Shown: positions 8,450-17,274, counted from the stretch's first letter. The stretch: 64,000 bases of DNA from JBGPTK01 sp963797765 (GCA_963797765.1 CAWCQU010000003.1:1054001-1118000), one strand, 5' to 3'. Made by a program: numbers and translations. The notes: generated from the letters alone by a model not told the origin.

Positions 8450-9247
8450 TCACCGCTGATCCTTGCTTGAAACATTCCCGGGTTTCCGAGCGGCGTGGAG
8501 CACCACAGCGCTGAACATCCAGGGAGTGAAATCTACCGCGGTGAAGCCTACGCGGGTCATCCAGTTGGATAGTTCCTCGGGGGCGGGAAATTTGGCTACG
8601 GAGGCGGGGAGATAGGAGTAGGCAGTGGAGTTGCCGGAGATAGTGTTGCCGATTCGGGGAAGGATTTTTTCGAAGTAGAAGCGGTAGAGGGGGGCGATTA
8701 CTTTGCCGCGGGGTTCGGAGAATTCGAGGATGCCCAGTTCCCCGCCGGGGCGGAGGATGCGGAAGATTTCGCGGAGGCCGCGATCGTAATTGGATAGGTT
8801 GCGGAAGCCGAATGCGGCTGTGACTAAGTCGAAGGATTGGTCGGGGAATGGGAGAGAGAGAGCGTCAGCAGCCAGGAATGTGGCGGCGTGCCGAGCACGT
8901 CGCGCCTTTTTTCGCGCGAGCGCGAGCATCGGCGGGACGAAATCGCTGCCGAAGATTCGCGCGGTCTCCTGCCCTTTCGCGGCCCGAATAGCGGCGCGTT
9001 CCAGCGCGAACGTCAAATCGCCGGTGCCGCAACAGAGGTCGAGAACGCGGGCATCAGGCCTGGCTAGAATGTGAGCGAAGCGGCGAGCGGTGCGGGCGCG
9101 CCAGGGACGGTCGAAGGAGAGCGAGAGGAGATGATTCAGGAAATCGTAACGCGGGGCGATGCGCGTGAACATTTCCTGGACTCGATGCGCGGCTTCGTCT
9201 TCATCGTGCGTGCCTTCGGGGCGCGTGCCCGCTACCGGGACGCTCAC
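8450..9247 (-). CDS. menG: Demethylmenaquinone methyltransferase (UbiE/MenG)
   Basis: C-methylates demethylmenaquinone in the last step of menaquinone synthesis, using SAM. The family signature runs from VQEMFTRIAPRYDFLNHLLS to LDLCCGTGDLTF, then AFGFRNLSNYDRGLREIFRILRPGG and LGILEFSEP. The C-terminus around YSYLPASVAKFPAPEELSNWM is also typical. The frame is open far upstream without an ATG; I take GTG 9247 (265 residues), which gives an N-terminus of family length. GTG 9277 is the alternative. It follows aroB by about 70 bases on the same strand, linking chorismate supply to quinone synthesis. Confidence 0.9.
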   Translation of the reverse strand: MSVPVAGTRPEGTHDEDEAAHRVQEMFTRIAPRYDFLNHLLSLSFDRPWRARTARRFAHILARPDARVLDLCCGTGDLTFALERAAIRAAKGQETARIFGSDFVPPMLALARKKARRARHAATFLAADALSLPFPDQSFDLVTAAFGFRNLSNYDRGLREIFRILRPGGELGILEFSEPRGKVIAPLYRFYFEKILPRIGNTISGNSTAYSYLPASVAKFPAPEELSNWMTRVGFTAVDFTPWMFSAVVLHAARKPGNVSSKDQR

Positions 9248-9318
9248 TGAGCTCGGATCGAGGCCTGTTGAGGGCACCTTGGCAGTCGAATGCTTTTCTT
9301 CGTCCCCGGCGCGGGAAT

Positions 9319-10437
9319 TCACGGATTGCCTCGGGCACTTTTCAGGATTTGCGGCAGGCGGCCGAGAACTTTGCGGAACAGCGCGTGCGGAACGTCCACG
9401 CCGGTATCCACTTCGCCGATGCGGCGCGGCAGAACCCAGCGCAGATTGCCGCCGCGCGATTTCTTGTCCATGCGCATGGCGCGCAAAACTTTTGCCGGAG
9501 GAATTCCGGCGAGAGAGGGTAGCGGACCGGCGCGCCAGATCAGGCGCGAAATTTGCAGCGCTTCCGCGCCCTCGATGCGGCCCATTTCGCGCGCGATTTC
9601 CGTGGCTGCCAGCATTCCCCAACCCACGGCTTCGCCGTGAAGAAAGCGGCGATAATTGGTGGCGGCTTCGAGGCCGTGGCCGATAGTATGGCCGAAATTC
9701 AGGGCTTCGCGAGGGCCGGTGTCGCGCTCGTCCTTGGTAACGATTTCCGCTTTCTGCCGCATGCAGCGCGGGATCACCCATTCCAGCGCGGCCGGATCCT
9801 GGCGCAGCAAACCGTCCAGCCGCCCTTCGATAAAGCCGAAAATGCCGGGATCGCCGATGATGCCGTATTTGATCACTTCGAAAAGCCCGGAGCGATATTG
9901 GCGCGGCGGAAGCGTGCGCAACGTCTGCGGATCGGCCAACACCATTTGCGGTTGGTGGAACGCGCCAACCAAATTTTTCCCCTCGGGCAAATCGACGCCG
10001 GTTTTGCCGCCAATCGAGCTATCCACCTGCGCGACCAATGTGGTGGGAACGTGTACGATGCGGACTCCGCGCAAATAACTGGCGGCGACGAAGCCGGCGA
10101 CGTCTCCCACCACGCCGCCGCCGACGGCAACGAGCAGCGCGTTGCGATCGGCGCCGGCCACGGCAAGCGCGCGGCAGATTTTTTCGACTGTGGCGAGGCG
10201 CTTCGATCGCTCGCGATCGTCGAACAGAATCGGACGCGCCAATTTTCGAGGCGCCAGGCCTTCCAGGCCTTTATTGACTGCCGTTCCCCACAGTTTCCAT
10301 ACGCCAGGAGAAGATAAAGGGTATACGGCGGTCACCTGGTCCAGCTCAGACAGAAATCCGCTTGCGCCGGTGATCGCTTCTTCGCCGCAATGAATCAGAT
10401 ATTCGGAAGCGGCTGTGTGTGCGTGAATCGTTTGCAT
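9319..10437 (-). CDS. aroB: 3-dehydroquinate synthase
   Basis: Second enzyme of the shikimate pathway, converting DAHP to 3-dehydroquinate with NAD and a divalent metal. The 372-residue length is normal. Visible signatures are the NAD-binding VGGGVVGDVAGF, the substrate loop VPTTLVAQVDSSIGGKTGVDLPEGKN, the metal-binding EALNFGHTIGHGLE and HGEAVGWGM. AAAGGGA lies upstream of ATG 10437. It sits between the glutaminyl-cyclase-like gene and menG on the minus strand. The first shikimate enzyme, DAHP synthase, is at 22817. Confidence 0.95.
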   Translation of the reverse strand: MQTIHAHTAASEYLIHCGEEAITGASGFLSELDQVTAVYPLSSPGVWKLWGTAVNKGLEGLAPRKLARPILFDDRERSKRLATVEKICRALAVAGADRNALLVAVGGGVVGDVAGFVAASYLRGVRIVHVPTTLVAQVDSSIGGKTGVDLPEGKNLVGAFHQPQMVLADPQTLRTLPPRQYRSGLFEVIKYGIIGDPGIFGFIEGRLDGLLRQDPAALEWVIPRCMRQKAEIVTKDERDTGPREALNFGHTIGHGLEAATNYRRFLHGEAVGWGMLAATEIAREMGRIEGAEALQISRLIWRAGPLPSLAGIPPAKVLRAMRMDKKSRGGNLRWVLPRRIGEVDTGVDVPHALFRKVLGRLPQILKSARGNP

Positions 10438-10521
10438 TGCGGTCCCTTTCGAGCGGGGGGAAATGTAACACAGATTGCGGCGCCGGTTTTGTGACGCGGG
10501 GTGCGAGCGGAAGCAAACGGG

Positions 10522-11526
10522 CTACGGTTTCTTTTGAAGCTCGTTCACCGTTTCCAGAATCACGTGGCCGACGATGGCCAGGCTAAGCGGACTCACTTTG
10601 TCCATGGTGTCCTGGGAAGTGTGCCAATACCCGGCATCCATGTAACCAGTGAGATCGATGATATCCACCGCCGGGACTTTGCGGCGCGTAAACGGCTCGT
10701 GATCGTCCGAGACAGTAGTCACTGAAGAAACGAATTGTTTTTGGTATCCGAGGCGAGCCGCAGTGGACCAAACCAGATCGGTAAGCCAGGTGGTGGAATT
10801 CGAATCGCGCTCGATTTTCAGGTTGATAGGCCCGACCATATCCGCGAGGATCACGGCCTTGATTTTTGGCAGATCGCCGGACATGGCGAGTTTTGCGGCC
10901 AGTTCCCTGCTGCCGTAAACGCTGTCCGTAGCCGTCCATTGAACGAACGCTTCCTCGCCATCCAGGAAAGCGATCCAAATGGAGTGCGGCTGTGGCTGCT
11001 TACGCGAACAGAGTATGCGAGCCATCTCGAGCATGAGGCCGGTGGAGGAACCGCCGTCCACGGCGCCGACAAAGTCTGCCTGCTTTTTGGTGTCGTAGTG
11101 CGTGAGGAGCAGAACGATGCCGGAGCCCTGGCCAGGAATTTTGGCAATGATATTTTTCATGGCGACCGTGCCAATGGGGGTCTGCGCGTGGAAATCGTCT
11201 TCCTCGACAGGGCAGCCGAAGGAATCCAGTTGCTGGCGGATGAATTTTTGCGCCTGGCGGATACCGTCGGTGTCCGGTTGGCGGGGACCGATGGCGACCA
11301 GGCTGGCGGTGTAGTCATATGCCTTTTGCCCGTCAAAACCACCGGTTTGCGATGGTGGCGGCGCGGCTTCGCGTGTGGGAATTGACGGTGTTGCGACTGG
11401 CCGAGCGACCGGTGCGGCGGGCGAAGCTTCGGCGGTGGTTTTCGCTGCTTCGCTCTTGCAGCCACTGCCTGCGAGGGCGCATGAAATCACCAACAGGAAT
11501 CCAGCCATTGAAAAAATTTGAGTCAA
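10522..11526 (-). CDS. Glutaminyl-cyclase-like M28 zinc peptidase, lipoprotein
   Basis: A 334-residue protein with a lipoprotein signal (LLVISCALAGSGC, lipidated Cys23) and an Ala/Pro linker. The M28-fold domain has LLTHYDTK (His143), GAVDGGSSTG (Asp157), AFLDGEEAF (Glu191/192) and a late GYWHTSQDT His. The string DGEEAF-VQW-DSVYGSRELA matches glutaminyl-peptide cyclotransferases more closely than aminopeptidases, so N-terminal pyroglutamate formation on exported proteins is a reasonable guess. It starts at TTG 11526, supported by AAGGGA 9 bases upstream. It begins one base after the tatC stop, so it is probably co-expressed with the Tat exporter. Confidence 0.82.
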   Translation of the reverse strand: MTQIFSMAGFLLVISCALAGSGCKSEAAKTTAEASPAAPVARPVATPSIPTREAAPPPSQTGGFDGQKAYDYTASLVAIGPRQPDTDGIRQAQKFIRQQLDSFGCPVEEDDFHAQTPIGTVAMKNIIAKIPGQGSGIVLLLTHYDTKKQADFVGAVDGGSSTGLMLEMARILCSRKQPQPHSIWIAFLDGEEAFVQWTATDSVYGSRELAAKLAMSGDLPKIKAVILADMVGPINLKIERDSNSTTWLTDLVWSTAARLGYQKQFVSSVTTVSDDHEPFTRRKVPAVDIIDLTGYMDAGYWHTSQDTMDKVSPLSLAIVGHVILETVNELQKKP

Positions 11527-11527
11527 G

Positions 11528-12337
11528 TTAAGGTGTCCCTTCGCCCGCGGCCATATCGCGCAGACGGCGGCGCTGGACCATATAGGAAACGCCCATGCCG
11601 ATAAAATACAGAAGGACCATCGGCGCCATGAAAACCAGCATGGTGGTGGCGTCAGGAGTGGGCGTGACGATTGCGGCGACGATGGTGATCAGCAAAATTG
11701 CGTAGCGAATATTTTTCCACAAAAATCGCGGCGTCACGATTCCAAACAGCGACAAAAAGAAAATCAGCACGGGCATTTCGAATACCGCGCCCAGTCCGAG
11801 CATCACCACCAAAATAAAATCAAAATATTCATTGATGCTGACGAGCGGCCGGAACGGGCCGTTGAACCCGATCAGGAATCTCAGCACATAGGGCAACATC
11901 ACGAAATAGCCGAAAGCGATGCCGCTCAAAAATAAAAATGTGCCGGAAAAAATAAAAACGACCACGGCGCGCCGCTCATGCTTATAGAGCCCGGGCGCGA
12001 TGAACAGCCACACCTGATACAGCACCACGGGCGAAGCGATCACCACGCCAAGATAAAGTCCCAGCGTGATCAGCAAATTAATCACGCCGGTGGGGCTGGT
12101 GTAGACGAGCTTTTCTTCGAGGTGGGCGTCGTGCAAGGCTTTCAACATGGGGCGCGCTATCAAGCCGAAAACCCGTTCGGCCATGAAGAAACCGAGGACC
12201 ATTCCCGCGCCGATGGCGATCGCGGAATAGAGAAGGCGTTTGCGCAGTTCGATCAAATGCTCGAGGAACGACATCTTGCTTTCGCCGTTGGCGTCAAGCG
12301 ATCGATTGCTGGAGTTAGGAAGGCTGGGTGTCGCCAT
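11528..12337 (-). CDS. tatC: Sec-independent protein translocase TatC
   Basis: Core receptor of the twin-arginine export pathway, in the inner membrane. The 269-residue protein has the expected six membrane spans. It carries the TatC hallmarks MSFLEHLIELRKRLLYS near the N-terminus, then LYQVWLFIAPGLYKHERR, FGYFVMLPYVLRFL and the late LLITIVAAIVTPTPDATTM. I start at ATG 12337, which overlaps the end of the tatA/B gene by 23 bases in another frame; the longer reading adds an unlikely 13-residue head. It is followed at once by the glutaminyl-cyclase-like gene. Confidence 0.95.
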   Translation of the reverse strand: MATPSLPNSSNRSLDANGESKMSFLEHLIELRKRLLYSAIAIGAGMVLGFFMAERVFGLIARPMLKALHDAHLEEKLVYTSPTGVINLLITLGLYLGVVIASPVVLYQVWLFIAPGLYKHERRAVVVFIFSGTFLFLSGIAFGYFVMLPYVLRFLIGFNGPFRPLVSINEYFDFILVVMLGLGAVFEMPVLIFFLSLFGIVTPRFLWKNIRYAILLITIVAAIVTPTPDATTMLVFMAPMVLLYFIGMGVSYMVQRRRLRDMAAGEGTP

Positions 12338-12689
12338 CGGCGGGCTTCTCGGGCTGCGGATCTGTGGCCCTGGCAATGGTGGCTACGGTGGAAGCGGTGG
12401 CTCCGGAGGGCGGCGGCAATGCGGGCGGCTCAGCGGCCGAAGGCGCCATGATCGAATTTGTCTCGGGAAATCTTCCCGCATCGCGCACTTTCGAATTCAA
12501 ATCTCGCGTTTCGCGCTCCAGATCGCGCATGTGGTCATCAAACGTGGAACGCATGTCTCCCGTGACTTTCCTGATTTCCGCCATCACCCGGCCCAGATTG
12601 CGTGCCAGTTCCGGCAATTTCTCGGGACCGAAGACCAGCAGCGTAACGATGAAAATAATGATCAGATGCGGGATGCTGAGAAAGTTCAC
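12315..12689 (-). CDS. Twin-arginine translocase subunit TatA/TatB
   Basis: Single-span Tat component, 124 residues from GTG 12689. The start is set by GAGG about 8 bases upstream; the longer frame to 12824 only adds an improbable head and runs into the repeat hairpin. The N-terminal membrane helix (FLSIPHLIIIFIVTLLVFGPEKLPELARNLG) and the Phe-Gly-Pro hinge are diagnostic. The long charged helix with Arg/Glu/Asp and the Pro/Ala-rich tail suit TatB at least as well as TatA, so I leave the symbol open. It overlaps tatC by 23 bases. Confidence 0.88.
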   Translation of the reverse strand: MNFLSIPHLIIIFIVTLLVFGPEKLPELARNLGRVMAEIRKVTGDMRSTFDDHMRDLERETRDLNSKVRDAGRFPETNSIMAPSAAEPPALPPPSGATASTVATIARATDPQPEKPADGDTQPS

Positions 12690-12817
12690 CCGAATGGCCT
12701 CATTTGCATCATAGGAGAGTGCGGCAAGCGTGTCAAACGGGGTGCCATCCGGGGCAGGAAGAGCAGACTTGGAGATTGCCGCGGGGCGGGATTGATCCGT
12801 GGAGGGCGCCTTGCTGG

Positions 12818-12839
12818 ACGCCAATCGGGAGATTGGCGT
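12818..12839. repeat. REP-like hairpin (CGCCAATC/GATTGGCG)
   Basis: A perfect inverted repeat: arm ACGCCAATC (12818-12826), loop GGGA, arm GATTGGCGT (12831-12839). The same core recurs at 17209-17228 with identical arms and loop, so this is a dispersed element and not a one-off terminator. It lies between tatA/B and the first S41 protease gene. No T-run follows it. Confidence 0.75.
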
Positions 12840-12900
12840 TCCGGGGAATCGCGGGAAATTGGGAGCGATTCGAGAGAGCGAACGGCGCCGCAGTTGATGT

Positions 12901-12906
12901 TATACT
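12901..12906 (+). promoter_or_regulatory. Putative -10 box of first S41 protease
   Basis: TATACT lies about 28 bases upstream of ATG 12934. No good -35 is visible. It would give a short leader containing the AGAGAGG ribosome site. Confidence 0.35.
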
Positions 12907-12933
12907 GCGAATTGAGAGCGAAGAGAGGGCCGC

Positions 12934-14550
12934 ATGACGTCATCGAAACGTGGAATTTTCCTGCTGGTCGCGGTGCTGGGTATCTCCGCGGTGTTGGGGG
13001 GACTATACGGGCCGGCGGTGCGCGCGACTGCAGCGGACACGGGCGACATGCAGCAGACCGTGAAGGACGTGGCTCACGTTCTGGCCGTGGTGCAGCAAAA
13101 TTACGCCGAGCCGGTGGACGCGGATAAAGTGATCTATGACGGGGCGATCCCGGGGATGCTGCGCGTCCTCGATCCGCACTCCAACTTCTTCGATCCTCGG
13201 CAATATGCGCTGCTGAAAGAAGAGCAGCACGGGAAATATTATGGCGTGGGGATGACGGTGGCCACCCGCGAAAATCACACGGTGGTGGTGGCGCCATTTT
13301 TTAATTCGCCCGCATTCAAAGCGGGAATCCGGCCCGGCGATGTGATCTCAAAAGTAGACGGCAAAATTTGCGAAGGGCTGACCACCACGCAGGTGGCGGA
13401 CATGTTGAAAGGTCCGAAAGGAACCGACGTTCATATTACGCTGGCGCGGCAGGGTTGGGACCAGCCGATTGAAGTTACGGTGACCCGCGACCAGATTCCC
13501 CGCCCCGGCGTGGAATATTCCACATTGCTGCGTCCTGGCGTGGGCTATGTGAAGGTTTCGGCATTCAATGAAACCACGGGACGCGAGCTTTCGGAAGCTC
13601 TGCACGAACTTGACGCGCAACACCTGAGTGGAATTATTCTCGACCTGCGTGGGAATCCAGGCGGATTGCTGAATGAGGCGGTGGAAGTTTCCGAAGCGTT
13701 TTTGGATCGAAACGATCTGGTGGTTTCCTATCGCGGAAGGACGTCGCCGGAGCGGAGATTCATGGCGGTGCGCGGGAGCGGCGGTCTGAATGTGCCGGTT
13801 GTGGTGCTGATCAATGGGCAGAGCGCATCTGCATCGGAAATTGTGGCCGGAGCGCTGCAGGATCATGACCGGGCGCTGATTGTGGGCGAGACCAGCTTCG
13901 GAAAGGGACTGGTGCAGACACAATTTCCGCTGAGCGACGACACAGCGATATTGCTGACCACCTTCCGCTATTACACTCCGAGCGGGCGGCTGATCCAGCG
14001 CGATTACAAAAATATTTCGCTTTACGATTATCATTACAATCCGCACCCGCCGAAAGCGCCGGAAGTGAAGTCCACGGACAGCGGGCGGCAAGTGCTGGGC
14101 GGCGGAGGTATCACACCCGACGTGGTTTTTCCGGAGCCGAAATACGATACGTTTCAGCAACTGCTGCTCAGCCGGAACGTATTTTTTCCTTTTGCGGCGG
14201 GAACCGGCGTGGGAGACTTCACGCGTTTTTACCTGGGCCAGCGTCCGGAGGTAACGAAAAAGTTCGAAGTGGATGACGCGGTGATGCACCAATTCCGCGT
14301 GTACCTGGACCAACAGAAAATCCATTACACCGAGCCAGATTTGAAACAAAATTTGCCCTGGATACAGCGAAGCATCCAGCGCGAGGTGCTGACTTCCCTA
14401 TTCGGCCAGCCGGAAGGCTATAAGGTTGCGATTGAAGAAGATCCGCAAGTGCTGAAGGCTATCGACTTGATTCCACAGGCGAAAGCGCTCTACGAAAACT
14501 CCCGGAAAATTATCGCGGAACGGCATGCCGCCGGAGCCGCCCGGCCTTAG
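12934..14550 (+). CDS. S41 carboxyl-terminal processing protease, copy 1 (CtpA type)
   Basis: A 538-residue periplasmic serine protease anchored by an N-terminal signal/TM segment (GIFLLVAVLGISAVLGGLYGP). It has a PDZ domain (about 105-185, with SPAFKAGIRPGDVISKVDGK) and a catalytic domain with the Ser-Lys dyad. NGQSASASEIV carries Ser299 and SFGKGLVQTQF carries Lys324, at the standard 25-residue spacing. AGAGAGG lies 5 bases before the ATG. The C-terminal 130 residues are a helical extension shared with copy 2. Copy 2 follows 290 bases downstream with about two-thirds identity by eye, which indicates a tandem duplication. Likely role: trimming of envelope proteins. Confidence 0.93.
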   Translation: MTSSKRGIFLLVAVLGISAVLGGLYGPAVRATAADTGDMQQTVKDVAHVLAVVQQNYAEPVDADKVIYDGAIPGMLRVLDPHSNFFDPRQYALLKEEQHGKYYGVGMTVATRENHTVVVAPFFNSPAFKAGIRPGDVISKVDGKICEGLTTTQVADMLKGPKGTDVHITLARQGWDQPIEVTVTRDQIPRPGVEYSTLLRPGVGYVKVSAFNETTGRELSEALHELDAQHLSGIILDLRGNPGGLLNEAVEVSEAFLDRNDLVVSYRGRTSPERRFMAVRGSGGLNVPVVVLINGQSASASEIVAGALQDHDRALIVGETSFGKGLVQTQFPLSDDTAILLTTFRYYTPSGRLIQRDYKNISLYDYHYNPHPPKAPEVKSTDSGRQVLGGGGITPDVVFPEPKYDTFQQLLLSRNVFFPFAAGTGVGDFTRFYLGQRPEVTKKFEVDDAVMHQFRVYLDQQKIHYTEPDLKQNLPWIQRSIQREVLTSLFGQPEGYKVAIEEDPQVLKAIDLIPQAKALYENSRKIIAERHAAGAARP

Positions 14551-14805
14551 TTTATTCAATAGAGGCAGTTCAGGGTCTCTTTGGCTGCCGCAGCGTGGGT
14601 GCGGGCGGCGGAGGCTAAGTCGAGAGCGAGGGCAGAGTGTGCTCCCTGTCGAAATTGCATGAACGCAAGCGGTAACCCTTCTGGGCCAGATACGTCTAAC
14701 TCCCTTGGATGAGCCCAAATACACCTGGAAACCCTGCTTTGCTGGCACCATGTTGAGCATCCAAAGAGTGAACAGGGGTTTTCAGGGCAGGCTAGACTGG
14801 TGTGC

Positions 14806-14811
14806 TATAGT
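14806..14811 (+). promoter_or_regulatory. Putative -10 box of second S41 protease
   Basis: TATAGT lies 30 bases before ATG 14841, in almost the same relation to the start as TATACT in copy 1. It supports ATG 14841 over the in-frame ATG at 14817, which would sit on the transcription start. No clear -35. Confidence 0.4.
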
Positions 14812-14840
14812 TTAATATGCCTCTTCTAAGCGGAGAAACC

Positions 14841-16466
14841 ATGGAATCTTCGAGACGCGGGATAGTTCTGCTGGCGGCGGTGCTTGTCATTTCAGCCGTC
14901 GTAGGCGGGCTTTATGGTCCATCGGTGCGCGCAACGAGCAGCGGCACCGGCACGCCTGCCGGCGACATGCAGCAGACGGTGCATGACTTTTCCCGCGTGC
15001 TGGCTATTGTGCAGCAGAATTATGCCGAGCCAGTGGATGCGGACAAGGCGATCTATAGCGGGGCGATCCCCGGGATGCTCCACAGCCTGGACCCGCACTC
15101 GAATTTTTTCGATCCCAAACAATACGCACTGTTACGAGAGGAAGAACAAGGAAAATATTATGGCGTGGGGATGACGGTTGCCTCGCGCGAGAATTTCACC
15201 GTGGTGGTGGCGCCGTTCCCTGGCTCGCCCGCGTATAAGGCCGGGATTCGACCGGGCGATGCAATTCTTTATATCGACGGAAAAGCGTGCGAAGGGCTGA
15301 CCACCGATGAAGTGGCGCACATGCTGAAGGGCGAAAAAGGCACCGTGGTGCACATCACCGTGGCGCGAGAAGGATGGGATAAGCCGATCGAGATGACCGT
15401 GACGCGCGACGAAATTCAGCGCCCGGGAATTGATTTCTACACCGTGATCCGGCCCGGCATCGGCTACATCCGCGTTTCTTCTTTCCTGGACGAAGAGATT
15501 GACCGCGAATTGGCCGATGCGGTGAAGCAACTCGATCTTTCGCACCTGGACGGAATTGTTCTGGATCTGCGCGGGAATACGGGTGGCTTGCTGAACGAAG
15601 CTGTTTCGGTTTCCAGCGTGTTTTTGGATAAGAATGAATTGGTGGTTTCGCATCACGGGCGTTTTTCGCCGGAGCGGCGCTATTACGCGGTGCGCGGAAG
15701 CGGCGGAAATCGCGTTCCGTTGGTGGTGCTGGTGAACGGACAGACCGCCTCGGCTTCCGAAATCGTGGCGGGGGCGATTCAGGACCACGATCGAGGGCTT
15801 GTGGTGGGCGAAATTACTTTCGGCAAGGGACTGGTGCAATCGTCATTTCCGCTGAGTGAGGACACCGCGCTGTGGTTGACGACCGCGAAATATTACACTC
15901 CGAGCGGACGATTGATCCAGCGCGACTATAAAAGCGTTTCGTTGTACGACTACCTTTACAGCCCGCACCAGCCGAAAAATCCCGAGGTAAAGCTGACCGA
16001 TGGCGGACGGCAGGTATTCGGCGGCGGCGGAATCACGCCGGACGTGGTGGTTGCTTCGGAGAAACTTGGTTCGTTCCAGGAACTGCTGCTGCGCCGCGGC
16101 GTTCTCTATCCCACGCAGCAGGGCGTGGGCGACTTTACTCGTTATTACCTGGGGAGCAAGCCGGAGATTACAAAAGATTTTAAAGTGACGGATGCGGTGA
16201 TGCAGAGTTTCCGGAAGTTCCTCGACAAGCAAAACATCCGCTACACCGAGCCGCAAATCGCCAACGATCAGGCCTGGATCGAAGGGAAAATCAAACGCGA
16301 AGTGCTGACTTCGGTTTTCGGGCTGGACGAAGGATTTCGAGTGGCGTTGCAAGACGATCCCGAAGTCCAGAAGGCCATTGATCTGATTCCGCAAGCGAAG
16401 GCGCTTTACGAAAACGCGCGCAAGGTGCTTGCAGATCGCCAGTCGACTCTAGCGCTGCGTCCATAG
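14841..16466 (+). CDS. S41 carboxyl-terminal processing protease, copy 2 (CtpA type)
   Basis: A 541-residue paralogue of the upstream gene with the same layout: signal/TM segment (GIVLLAAVLVISAVVGGLYGP), PDZ domain (SPAYKAGIRPGDAILYIDGK) and catalytic domain with Ser304 in NGQTASASEIV and Lys329 in TFGKGLVQ. Both copies therefore keep the dyad. I use ATG 14841, which has GGAG at good spacing. Copy 2 differs from copy 1 mainly in the linker after the TM (extra Ser/Gly/Thr) and in the strand pairs after the PDZ domain. Its own -10 box suggests that the copies can be expressed separately. Confidence 0.93.
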   Translation: MESSRRGIVLLAAVLVISAVVGGLYGPSVRATSSGTGTPAGDMQQTVHDFSRVLAIVQQNYAEPVDADKAIYSGAIPGMLHSLDPHSNFFDPKQYALLREEEQGKYYGVGMTVASRENFTVVVAPFPGSPAYKAGIRPGDAILYIDGKACEGLTTDEVAHMLKGEKGTVVHITVAREGWDKPIEMTVTRDEIQRPGIDFYTVIRPGIGYIRVSSFLDEEIDRELADAVKQLDLSHLDGIVLDLRGNTGGLLNEAVSVSSVFLDKNELVVSHHGRFSPERRYYAVRGSGGNRVPLVVLVNGQTASASEIVAGAIQDHDRGLVVGEITFGKGLVQSSFPLSEDTALWLTTAKYYTPSGRLIQRDYKSVSLYDYLYSPHQPKNPEVKLTDGGRQVFGGGGITPDVVVASEKLGSFQELLLRRGVLYPTQQGVGDFTRYYLGSKPEITKDFKVTDAVMQSFRKFLDKQNIRYTEPQIANDQAWIEGKIKREVLTSVFGLDEGFRVALQDDPEVQKAIDLIPQAKALYENARKVLADRQSTLALRP

Positions 16467-16638
16467 CACGCGGCGCGGTAGCAAGCGTGAATCGTACATT
16501 CAAAAGCGCGCACAAAATCTATTCTTTATTTTGAGATGATTTTTCCACAGGCAATCCGCGAAGTTCAACCAACGAAATAAAGCGCAGAAGTAACCGGCTG
16601 TGATTCACAGTTCGCCGGTAACGCAGCTTACCGAGCCA

Positions 16639-16857
16639 TTATTTTCCTGTCTTTGCGTTGCAGAGTTCGATTCCGCATTGCTCTTCCTTGGGAACCTTTT
16701 TGCAAATGTCGGCACAATCGCAAGTGGAAGAAGGCGCCGTCTTGCCGGGTGACGATGACGCAACAGGGGAAGGCGTGGGAGAGGACCTGGGCTTGTCAAA
16801 CGAAGACATGGTCATGAAGCCGGCAACTACGGTCCACATGAGAATGTAAAGTTTCAT
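16639..16857 (-). CDS. Small secreted cysteine-rich protein
   Basis: A 72-residue protein with a signal peptide (MKLYILMWTVVAGFMTM), a Ser/Pro/Thr linker and a short C-terminal domain with five cysteines (CDCADICKKVPKEEQC, then ELCNAKTGK). GGAGG lies 6-7 bases before the ATG, which makes expression credible. The close cysteine spacing suggests metal binding or disulphides. I recognise no family. It has no operon partner, since the neighbour to the left is on the other strand. Confidence 0.65.
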   Translation of the reverse strand: MKLYILMWTVVAGFMTMSSFDKPRSSPTPSPVASSSPGKTAPSSTCDCADICKKVPKEEQCGIELCNAKTGK

Positions 16858-17274
16858 CGGGTGCCTCCGAGGTCGCGGTCGCGCGCGACGACTGGATGCT
16901 CAGTGACTGCCTGAGCTGTGGGTTGCGGAGGACCCATACCCCTAGAGAGCATTTCGGATGCCAAGGGTGGGGGAGGGTGTTAACCGTTAAGAGACAAGAA
17001 ATTGCGGGTTTTAAAGGAGTTAGAGGGCGATTTCGAGGGAAATCATTTTCCGTTGTTCGGAAGTGTTTGTGGCTTAATTCCCTGCTATCGGGATCTTCGC
17101 GGCTGTCTCTTCTCTGGGGCGGCTGCGGCAAACGACTGAAAACTACGGAAGGCGCGGATTACCGAAGTGACCTGGGAGCGCCATTCTCCTGAATGGCGTT
17201 TCGCTGGCCGCCAATCGGGAGATTGGCGTTCCCGGCAATTCCGGTGCGCTTGGGAAGTGGGGACGGGGCTTGGC
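16858..17274. other. Intergenic region with paired hairpin repeats
   Basis: No convincing gene. Most of the stretch is featureless until about 17179, where two perfect hairpins occur in tandem (listed separately). It separates the small cysteine-rich gene from the 3' end of the broken repeat protein. Confidence 0.6.
17179..17228. repeat. Tandem pair of REP-like hairpins
   Basis: The first hairpin has arms CGCCATTC (17179-17186) and GAATGGCG (17191-17198) around loop TCCT. The second has arms CGCCAATC (17209-17216) and GATTGGCG (17221-17228) around loop GGGA. The two differ at few positions and are about 30 bases apart, an arrangement like REP doublets (REPIN/BIME). The second is identical to the hairpin at 12818-12839, including the flank GTTCC. 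Confidence 0.75.

Noticed and set aside
9159..10317. Plus-strand frames over aroB and menG
   Set aside because: Both minus-strand genes are certain, and the frames have no ribosome sites.
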